A stretch of 32,352 nucleotides of DNA from Lysobacter antibioticus HS124. GTDB taxonomy: Bacteria > Pseudomonadota > Gammaproteobacteria > Xanthomonadales > Xanthomonadaceae. The stretch spans positions 37,462 to 69,813 of the forward strand of contig NZ_HG424603.1 of assembly GCF_000336385.2 (NCBI RefSeq), read 5' to 3'. A model generated the notes under the pieces. The model was given only the letters and a program-made list of their open reading frames with translations. It was not told where the DNA came from and made no database searches. This document shows positions 1-5,285 of this stretch, piece after piece. Made by a program: the position numbers and the translations under genes. The stretch's first letter is position 1, and each line of letters opens with the position of its first letter.

Positions 1-622
1 GGAAGAGCGCATGAGTGGGTCCTGGATGGATGGGGAGGTGTCGTCATGCGAAGCAACACGCGTCCGGGCTTCGCGGCCGGTATGGGATCGGTCTACGGCT
101 GCAACTGCGATCCGGCGGCGAGATTAGTCAGCCGGGTGTGCGTCCTGACTTGAGTCGGATCACGCTTTCGCCGTTGCGGCCCGGGCGCGGTTTCGCACTG
201 CGCGAAACGGGATCGCGCACACGGCTTGAAGGCGCCGCGGCGGGCGGCGGCGCTGCGGTAGATGCAGACGTGGCAGGGTGAGCGGTTGGATCGCGTGTGC
301 GGTCGCGGTGCCGGACGAATCGTTGTGCAGTGCACCGATACCGCATCGGATGGGGGCGAGACCTCCCCCCTGTAGGAGCGGCGTAAGCCGCGACAAACGC
401 AGCGGTTCTCGACAGCGTTGCAGCCAAGGTCAGGCCATTCGGGCGATAACCGGCGTGCGCGTCGAGGTTCGGGGTCTCGGACACGACGCTTGCGTACACC
501 GCTGCGGTGGGTCGCGGCTTACGCCGCTCCTACAGGGGCAGAATGCGGAACCGGGACTTCTGGGACGGGTGCGCGGCGGGGCGCTGGCTATAGTGGCCGG
601 ACCCCTCGACAGGAGTCGTGCC
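1..622. other. upstream region without a recognised gene
   Basis: This 620-bp stretch precedes the first M13 peptidase. Several open frames cross it on both strands, but they are arginine- and proline-rich composition artefacts and none resembles a known family. The frame of the peptidase stays open back to 278, but the translation before 623 is low-complexity and crosses the repeat pair at 367-538, so it is probably not coding. I see the REP pair and the peptidase ribosome-binding site at 611-615, and nothing else. Confidence 0.6.
367..538. repeat. inverted pair of REP-like repeats
   Basis: A 28-bp sequence at 367-394 (beginning CCCCTGTAGGAGCGGC) recurs as an exact reverse complement at 511-538. 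Each copy holds a small hairpin, GCGGC-GTAA-GCCGC. Just inside, CGCAGCGGT at 398-406 is matched by its reverse complement at 498-506, so the arms extend with a small asymmetric interruption. The central spacer is about 90 bp. The TGTAGGAGCGGC start is typical of REP sequences of Pseudomonas and Xanthomonadaceae, which are moved by RAYT (TnpA-REP) transposases. Two head-to-head REPs with a spacer make a BIME-like unit. No transposase gene lies nearby. Confidence 0.85.
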
Positions 623-2641
623 GTGGTCAAGTCCAGCGTTCCGCTCGTTGCGTTGTTGGCCGTTTCCACCGCCTCCGCCGGCGCCCTGCACGGGATCCAA
701 CCCGGCGACATCAATCGCGGCGGCCAGGCCTGCGATGATTTCTTCGACTACGCCAACGGCGCCTGGCGCCAGCAGAACCCGATCCCCGACTACATGGATC
801 GCTGGAGCCGGCGCTGGCAGTCGGGCGAAGTCAACAAGGAGCGCGTGCGCGACATCCTGACCGAGCTGTCGGCGCGCAACGATTGGCCCAAGGGAAGCGC
901 GGGGCAGTTGGCCGGCGATTTCTATGCCGCCTGCATGGACGAGTCGCGCATCGACGCTCTCGGCGTCGAACCGCTGCGGCCCTGGCTGGACGAAATCGGC
1001 GCGATCGGCGACCGCGACGGCTTGCAGCGCGAGATCGGCAAGCTGCACGCGGCCGGCATCGCGGTGCCGTTCGTGGTGTTCGCCGGCGAGGACCTGCGCG
1101 AGCCGTCCAAGACCATCGCCCATCTCTACGCCGGCGGCCTGGGGCTGCCGGACCGGGACTACTACTTCAAGACCGAGCCGCGCTTCGTCGAGGCGCGGGC
1201 CAAGTACCTGCTGCACGTGGCGAAGATGTTCGAGCTGGCCGGCGCCCCGGGCGAACAGGCGCAGCGCGATGCGCAGACGGTATTCGAGTTCGAGCAGCGC
1301 CTGGCCGAGGCTTCGCTGGACAACGTGCAGTTGCGCGATCCCAAGCTGCAGGACAACCCGACCGGCTTCGACGATTTGGCCAAGCTGGCGCCGAACTTCG
1401 ATTGGAGCGGCTATTTCGACGCCGCGCAGATGCCGCGCGCCGCGGTCAATGTGACCCAGCCCAAGTTTCTGCAGCAAGTCGACCGCGAGCTGGCCAAGAC
1501 GCCGCTGCCGCAATGGCAGGCCTACCTGCGCTGGCAGTTGTTGCATGCCGCCGCCGACTCGCTGTCGACGCCGTTCGTGGAGGAAAACTTCGCCTTCAAC
1601 GGCAAGTTCCTCACCGGCACCACCCAGATCAAGCCGCGCTGGAAGCGTTGCGCCGAACTCACCGACAACCAGCTCGGCGAAGCGCTGGGGCAGAAGTACG
1701 TGGAGAAGTATTTCCCGCCGCAGGCCAAGGCGCGCATGCAGGAGATGGTCAAGAACATCCTCGCGGCGATGGACGACACCATCCGCGAGCTGGACTGGAT
1801 GGACGATGCGACCAAGCAAAAGGCGCTGGAAAAGCGCTCGACCTTCGTCGCCAAGCTCGGCTATCCGGACAAGTTCAAAACCTACGACGGCGTCGCGGTG
1901 AGCCGCGACTCGGCCTGGAACAACGTGGTCGCGGCCTCGCGCTGGAACGTGGCCGACAACCGCAGCCAGGTCGGCAAGCCCACCGATCGCAGCCGCTGGG
2001 GCATGACGCCGCCGACGTCGAACGCCTATTACAACCCGCTGCAGAACGAGATCGTGTTCCCGGCCGGCATCCTGCAGCCGCCGGCGTTCGACGTGGACGC
2101 GACCGACGCGGTCAACTACGGCGCGATCGGGGTGGTGATCGGCCACGAGATCAGCCACGGCTTCGACGACCAGGGCGCGCAGTTCGACGCGCAAGGCCGT
2201 TTGAAGAACTGGTGGACGCCGGCCGACGGCCGGCAGTTCGCGGCCAAGGGCCAGTGCGTGGTCGATCAGTTCGAAGGCTATTTCATCGAGCCCGGCGTGC
2301 ACCACAACGGCAAGCTGGTGTTGGGCGAATCCATCGGCGATCTGGCCGGAGCCAAGATCGCTTACCGCGCCTATCTGAAATCGCGCGAGGGCAAGGGGCC
2401 GGAACCGACCTTGGACGGCTTCACGCCGCAGCAGCAGTTCTTCATCGCCTGGGGCCAGTTCCGCGGCGACGAAACCCGCATGGAGACCCAGCGCACCATG
2501 ATCCAGGGCGACCCGCACCCGGTCGCCAAGTACCGCGTCAACGGCCCGCTGTCGAACCTGCCGGCGTTCCAGCAGGCGTTCCAGTGCAAGGCGGGGGATG
2601 CGATGGTGCGGGCGGAGGCGAAGCGCTGCGAGGTGTGGTGA
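623..2641 (+). CDS. M13 family metallopeptidase (neprilysin/PepO-like), exported
   Basis: Zinc endopeptidase of the neprilysin family, expected to cleave short peptides outside the cytoplasm. The GTG start at 623 is chosen because AGGAG lies 7 nt upstream (611-615) and the next residues form a signal peptide (VALLAVSTASAG). The product is 672 aa, normal for the family. The N-terminal M13 domain begins at the CDDFFDYANGAW region. The catalytic domain has NAYYNP, then the zinc motif HEISH (residues 508-512) and the third ligand in GESIGD (E569, D573). It ends in CEVW, as most family members do. A paralogue with the same layout lies at 21729-23789. It stands alone; the HEPN gene downstream has a very different base composition. 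Confidence 0.95.
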   Translation: MVKSSVPLVALLAVSTASAGALHGIQPGDINRGGQACDDFFDYANGAWRQQNPIPDYMDRWSRRWQSGEVNKERVRDILTELSARNDWPKGSAGQLAGDFYAACMDESRIDALGVEPLRPWLDEIGAIGDRDGLQREIGKLHAAGIAVPFVVFAGEDLREPSKTIAHLYAGGLGLPDRDYYFKTEPRFVEARAKYLLHVAKMFELAGAPGEQAQRDAQTVFEFEQRLAEASLDNVQLRDPKLQDNPTGFDDLAKLAPNFDWSGYFDAAQMPRAAVNVTQPKFLQQVDRELAKTPLPQWQAYLRWQLLHAAADSLSTPFVEENFAFNGKFLTGTTQIKPRWKRCAELTDNQLGEALGQKYVEKYFPPQAKARMQEMVKNILAAMDDTIRELDWMDDATKQKALEKRSTFVAKLGYPDKFKTYDGVAVSRDSAWNNVVAASRWNVADNRSQVGKPTDRSRWGMTPPTSNAYYNPLQNEIVFPAGILQPPAFDVDATDAVNYGAIGVVIGHEISHGFDDQGAQFDAQGRLKNWWTPADGRQFAAKGQCVVDQFEGYFIEPGVHHNGKLVLGESIGDLAGAKIAYRAYLKSREGKGPEPTLDGFTPQQQFFIAWGQFRGDETRMETQRTMIQGDPHPVAKYRVNGPLSNLPAFQQAFQCKAGDAMVRAEAKRCEVW

Positions 2642-2741
2642 GGTCGGAGGAGTGTTGGCTGGTCAGCCTATTGATTGCGAGATGGCTCAGTTGGTCGCAC
2701 GTCGGCATTGATGCGAGATGTGGCCGGAGCAAAGAGGCGTT

Positions 2742-2800
2742 TTCGTCAAAGAGATGATGTTGCCGGATGTTGCTGCTCGGCATTCGACGTCTTTGACGAA
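2742..2800. promoter_or_regulatory. 11-bp inverted repeat in the leader of the HEPN gene
   Basis: TTCGTCAAAGA at 2742-2752 is repeated as an exact reverse complement at 2790-2800, with a 37-nt spacer. The right arm ends one base before the ribosome-binding site (TGGAG, 2802-2806). An 8-bp direct repeat, GATGTTGC, lies in the spacer at 2756-2763 and 2766-2773. The element could be an operator or an RNA hairpin that controls translation of the HEPN gene. The sequence does not say which. Confidence 0.55.
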
Positions 2801-2815
2801 CTGGAGTGGTTATGT

Positions 2816-3415
2816 ATGAAGGATTACACGCTCAGGGAGTTTATTCAAAATGACGGGCGCGTTTCAAACTTGATTGGAACGTATCAAGCATTGCAAGCAG
2901 GCAAGAAAGGCGGGCGCAGGACTGCTCAATCAGCGGATACTCTCAGGGCGGCTGTAGTATTTGTCCATAGTGCACTTGAAGAAGTCTTTAGAAATCTTCT
3001 TTTATGGAAACTACCAGAGGGTGATCCCCTGGCTCTAAATTTGATTCCTCTTGTTGGTTCCGATCGGGTGAATGGAAAATTTCAGCTTGGTGATCTTGCC
3101 CCATATAGTGGGCAATTTGTTCACAACGTAATACGTGACTCCATTGATTCGTATGTTGATAGGATGAACATAAGTAATATTGCCGATCTAAGGGCTAAAT
3201 TGGCCATGATAAATGTAGAGTCGGCGCAGTTCGGTGCCTATTATTCAAAGCTTGCCAGCTGTATGGAGAGGAGGCATCAGATCGTCCATCAGATGGATCG
3301 AAATCATGCAATTGGGCCAGGTAGTGTCCGAGTTCAGTCGATATCGGTCAGTAAAGTAATTGGTTGGCAAGAGAACACTAAGGCATTCGTTTTTGATCTT
3401 TTGAGTAAGCTTTAG
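2816..3415 (+). CDS. HEPN-domain protein, probable RNase
   Basis: A 199-aa protein that is mostly helical. The ATG at 2816 has TGGAG 9 nt upstream; a longer frame back to 2675 would read through the leader repeat. It has the HEPN signature: a conserved helix around residues 46-65 (VFVHSALEEVFRNLL) and, near the C-terminus, ERRHQIVHQMDRN, which holds the R-x4-H motif (R153, H158) used by HEPN ribonucleases. It best resembles the MAE_28990/RiboL-PSP type of HEPN proteins; this subfamily call is from memory of the motif. HEPN proteins of this kind occur in toxin-antitoxin and antiviral systems, but no nucleotidyltransferase or other partner is next to it. Codon use and base composition are far more AT-rich than all neighbours, which points to recent transfer. 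Confidence 0.75.
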   Translation: MKDYTLREFIQNDGRVSNLIGTYQALQAGKKGGRRTAQSADTLRAAVVFVHSALEEVFRNLLLWKLPEGDPLALNLIPLVGSDRVNGKFQLGDLAPYSGQFVHNVIRDSIDSYVDRMNISNIADLRAKLAMINVESAQFGAYYSKLASCMERRHQIVHQMDRNHAIGPGSVRVQSISVSKVIGWQENTKAFVFDLLSKL

Positions 3416-3500
3416 GATCGATCAGTTTGCTAATTGTCACATGGCAGCATTTATAAGTTTGGATCCAAAGGTGCGGTGAGTATTTAGTAATGATTTGCAC

Positions 3501-3722
3501 TCACTCCTCAGGTGGCCGCGTCGGATCGTAGGCGATCAGGTCCCCGGGCTGGCATTCCAGCGCCGCGCAGATCGCCTCCAGGGTGGAGAAGCGGATCGCC
3601 TTGGCCTTGCCGGTCTTGAGGATCGACAGATTGGCCAGGGTGATGTCGACGCGTTCGGACAGCTCGGTCAGGGTCATGCGCCGTTCGTGCAGTTTTTCGT
3701 CGAGGCGGATCACGATCGCCAT
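3501..3722 (-). CDS. Xre/Cro-type helix-turn-helix regulator (YozG-like)
   Basis: A 73-aa protein that is almost entirely one Cro/C1-type HTH domain. Residues about 17-45 (LTELSERVDITLANLSILK) form the HTH, followed by the KTGKAKAIRFSTLEAIC and QPGDLI segments typical of the YozG/YdaS-like small Xre group. It begins 3 bp after the stop of the DUF2975 gene and is surely cotranscribed. The DUF2975-Xre pair is widespread, and the regulator is generally assumed to control its own operon. The double dyad upstream of the operon at 4260-4296 is the obvious target (inference). Its C-terminus faces the AT-rich HEPN insert across an 85-bp gap in which I see only a weak 6-bp inverted repeat (3476-3504). 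Confidence 0.9.
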   Translation of the reverse strand: MAIVIRLDEKLHERRMTLTELSERVDITLANLSILKTGKAKAIRFSTLEAICAALECQPGDLIAYDPTRPPEE

Positions 3723-3725
3723 GGC

Positions 3726-4241
3726 TTACACCGTGCCTTCCAGGTCGGAGCGCATGCGCGCGCCCTGTTCGAACACCCGCGCCAGCACGAACAGCAGCAG
3801 CACCGCCAGCCAGGGCGCGAACGAGAAGCCGACGTCGATGTCCATCTTCAGCCCCGGCGAGGACTTGGCTGCGGCGTAGACGACGCTGGCGATCAGCAGG
3901 CGCACGCCTTCGCCGGCCAGCACCCACCAGGCGATCGCCTGCAGGCGGCGGCTGTTGCCGGCGGCGAAGGGGTCGCCGTCGCGCACGGTATCGACGATCG
4001 CCAGCAGCTCGCGCAGCACGCGGTGGACCAGATAGGCGCCGAGGATGCCGAGCAGCACCACCGCGCGCAGGGCGTTGTGCAGGTGGGCGTAGGTCGCGCC
4101 GAGAGCGTCGAACATCAGCTTCGGGTTGACCAGGGTCGCGATCAGCAGCGCGGCGATGGCGAAGGCGTAGAGGGCGTTGAGGACGATCAGCCCGCGGATC
4201 ACCAGGCGGGCCAGGGGCAGGGCGTTGGGCGGGCGGGACAT
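3726..4241 (-). CDS. DUF2975 family membrane protein
   Basis: A 171-aa inner-membrane protein with four predicted transmembrane segments, at about residues 13-38, 57-75, 100-122 and 138-158. Family hallmarks are the loop ELLAIVDTVRDGDPF followed by RRLQAIAWW, and the C-terminal LARVFEQGARM then EGTV. The function of DUF2975 is unknown. It is the first gene of an operon with the Xre regulator 3 bp downstream, and it starts about 25 nt after a predicted start point. AAGGA lies 8 nt ahead of the ATG. Confidence 0.92.
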   Translation of the reverse strand: MSRPPNALPLARLVIRGLIVLNALYAFAIAALLIATLVNPKLMFDALGATYAHLHNALRAVVLLGILGAYLVHRVLRELLAIVDTVRDGDPFAAGNSRRLQAIAWWVLAGEGVRLLIASVVYAAAKSSPGLKMDIDVGFSFAPWLAVLLLFVLARVFEQGARMRSDLEGTV

Positions 4242-4251
4242 GGCACGGTTC

Positions 4252-4301
4252 CTTGGATATATCGTGAATCGATATATAATTTATCGAAAAACGATATTCA
4301 A
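4252..4301. promoter_or_regulatory. overlapping divergent promoters with two identical dyad operators
   Basis: On the minus strand, TTGAAT (4296-4301), a 17-bp spacer and TATATA (4273-4278) form a strong sigma-70 promoter for the DUF2975-Xre operon. On the plus strand, TATAAT (4275-4280) with TTGGAT (4253-4258, 16-bp spacer) faces the DUF2188 gene. Two copies of the dyad TATCG-N5-CGATA lie at 4260-4274 and 4282-4296, 22 bp apart, about two helical turns. The first extends to ATATATCG-N5-CGATATAT. One copy fills the spacer of the minus promoter and the other covers its -10 element, as expected for repression by the small Xre protein. The sites and spacings are seen; the binding protein is inferred. 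Confidence 0.75.
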
Positions 4302-4321
4302 GTGCCGCAGGGGGTTGAGCG

Positions 4322-4412
4322 CGACCGTCCGTCGGCTCCTGGCCGGGGGCCGGCGGCGCGGCGCGACAGGGCGGCTTTCTCTACCGCCGCCGAGCGCGCC
4401 GACGGACGGTCG
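4322..4412 (+). promoter_or_regulatory. long inverted repeat in the DUF2188 leader
   Basis: A 15-bp perfect inverted repeat (CGACCGTCCGTCGGC at 4322-4336, complement at 4398-4412) encloses a 61-nt loop. The loop can pair again through CGGCGGC (4351-4357) and GCCGCCG (4386-4392). It sits between the divergent promoter and the DUF2188 start at 4495, so the roughly 210-nt leader would be strongly folded. It could be a cis-regulatory RNA, a small non-coding RNA or the remains of a repeat element. I recognise no known riboswitch. Confidence 0.5.
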
Positions 4413-4494
4413 GCCGCCCGCCGCGCACCGTTGCGTGGCTTCGGATGCGGGCGTCCGCGCGGTGCGGGCCGCCACTCCAAGGAAAAACGAAGCC

Positions 4495-4731
4495 ATGTCG
4501 AGCAAGAAAGACATCCATGTCGTGCCGCACAGCGACGGCTGGGCGGTCCGGCGCGAAGGCAGCGACCGCGCCAGCTCGATCCACGACACCAAGGCCGCGG
4601 CCCTGGCGGCCGCGCGCAACCTCGGCCGCAAGGATCACGTCGAGGTCGTCAGCCACGGGCGCGACGGGCGCATCCAGGACAGCGACAGCTACGGCAGCGA
4701 TCCGCATCCGCCCAAGGACCGCAAGCACTGA
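4495..4731 (+). CDS. DUF2188 domain protein
   Basis: A 78-aa small soluble protein. The whole length matches DUF2188: it starts KKDIHVVPHSDGWAVRREG, then an Ala-rich helix (DTKAAALAAARNLG), a strand with EVVSHGRDGRI, and a polar tail ending in HPPKDRKH. Homologues are often found near stress functions, but no activity is known. The start is set by AAGGA at 4479-4483. A longer open frame upstream runs through the folded leader and is not coding. It is convergent with the STAS gene, with a strong hairpin between them. Confidence 0.88.
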   Translation: MSSKKDIHVVPHSDGWAVRREGSDRASSIHDTKAAALAAARNLGRKDHVEVVSHGRDGRIQDSDSYGSDPHPPKDRKH

Positions 4732-4802
4732 ATCCGGCGCCGGTTGCGACGGCGGCGGCTTCGCCGCTGCGGTTTTCGCCGTGCACGGACCGTGCCTGCA
4801 TC

Positions 4803-4829
4803 CCGTCCCCCTTGGCTGAAGGGGGGCGG
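4803..4829. terminator. probable bidirectional terminator hairpin
   Basis: CCCCCTT (4807-4813) pairs with AAGGGGG (4819-4825) around a 5-nt loop. With one G-U pair the stem extends to 11 bp (4803-4829). It lies between the convergent DUF2188 and STAS genes. A smaller 6-bp hairpin precedes it at 4752-4767. There is no long T-run, so termination is inferred from position and stem strength. Confidence 0.5.
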
Positions 4830-4864
4830 ACTCGATCTTTGCCGATCGATGCCGTCCCCGGGCT

Positions 4865-5257
4865 TCAATCCTCGTCCTCGTCCTGTCCTTTGCGCAGCAC
4901 CTTGCGTTGCATGGCGTCGAGGTACGCGTCGGCTTCGGCGACGCTGCTGAAGATCTCCTCCATCGGCACGGCCTTGACCAGGTCGAACACTTTCTGGATC
5001 TGCGGCTGCGGATTGACCACGACGACTTTGCCGTTGCGCCCGGCCAGCGCCTTGCGTGCGCGGAAGATCGAGCGGATGCCGGCGGAGCTGATGTACTCCA
5101 GGCCGGCCAGGTCCAGCACCAGCGACGGCACATCGGCGGCCAGCAAAGGGGCCAGTTGCCGGTCCAGCTCGGCGTAGCTGGCGGTGTCCAGACGTCCGGC
5201 CAGGCTGACGCGCTGGCTCTGTGCGGTGGCCGGATCGATACGGATGGTCAAGTCCAT
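4865..5257 (-). CDS. STAS-domain anti-sigma factor antagonist (RsbV/SpoIIAA type)
   Basis: A 130-aa protein. Residues about 3-110 form a STAS domain. The phospho-acceptor loop reads LEYISSAGIRSI, with Ser58 in the position of the phosphorylated serine; the usual Asp before it is a Ser (S57). The tail is acidic (GQDEDED). It lies 28 bp downstream of the SpoIIE/RsbW-like fusion gene on the same strand. The expected role is the switch protein: the kinase domain phosphorylates it and the phosphatase domain restores it. Which sigma factor or other output it frees cannot be seen; no sigma-factor gene is in the window. Confidence 0.92.
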   Translation of the reverse strand: MDLTIRIDPATAQSQRVSLAGRLDTASYAELDRQLAPLLAADVPSLVLDLAGLEYISSAGIRSIFRARKALAGRNGKVVVVNPQPQIQKVFDLVKAVPMEEIFSSVAEADAYLDAMQRKVLRKGQDEDED

Positions 5258-5285
5258 GCGTGGCTCCTGGTTCGGGCGGCCGGCG

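Noticed and set aside
278-622. N-terminal extension of the first M13 peptidase
   Set aside because: It would translate through the REP pair and bury the signal peptide. The GTG at 623 has a good ribosome-binding site.
2677-2720. GCGAGATG repeated at 2677-2684 and 2713-2720 near the edge of the HEPN insert
   Set aside because: Both copies lie on the same side of the insert, so they are not target-site duplications; 8 bp is also within chance.
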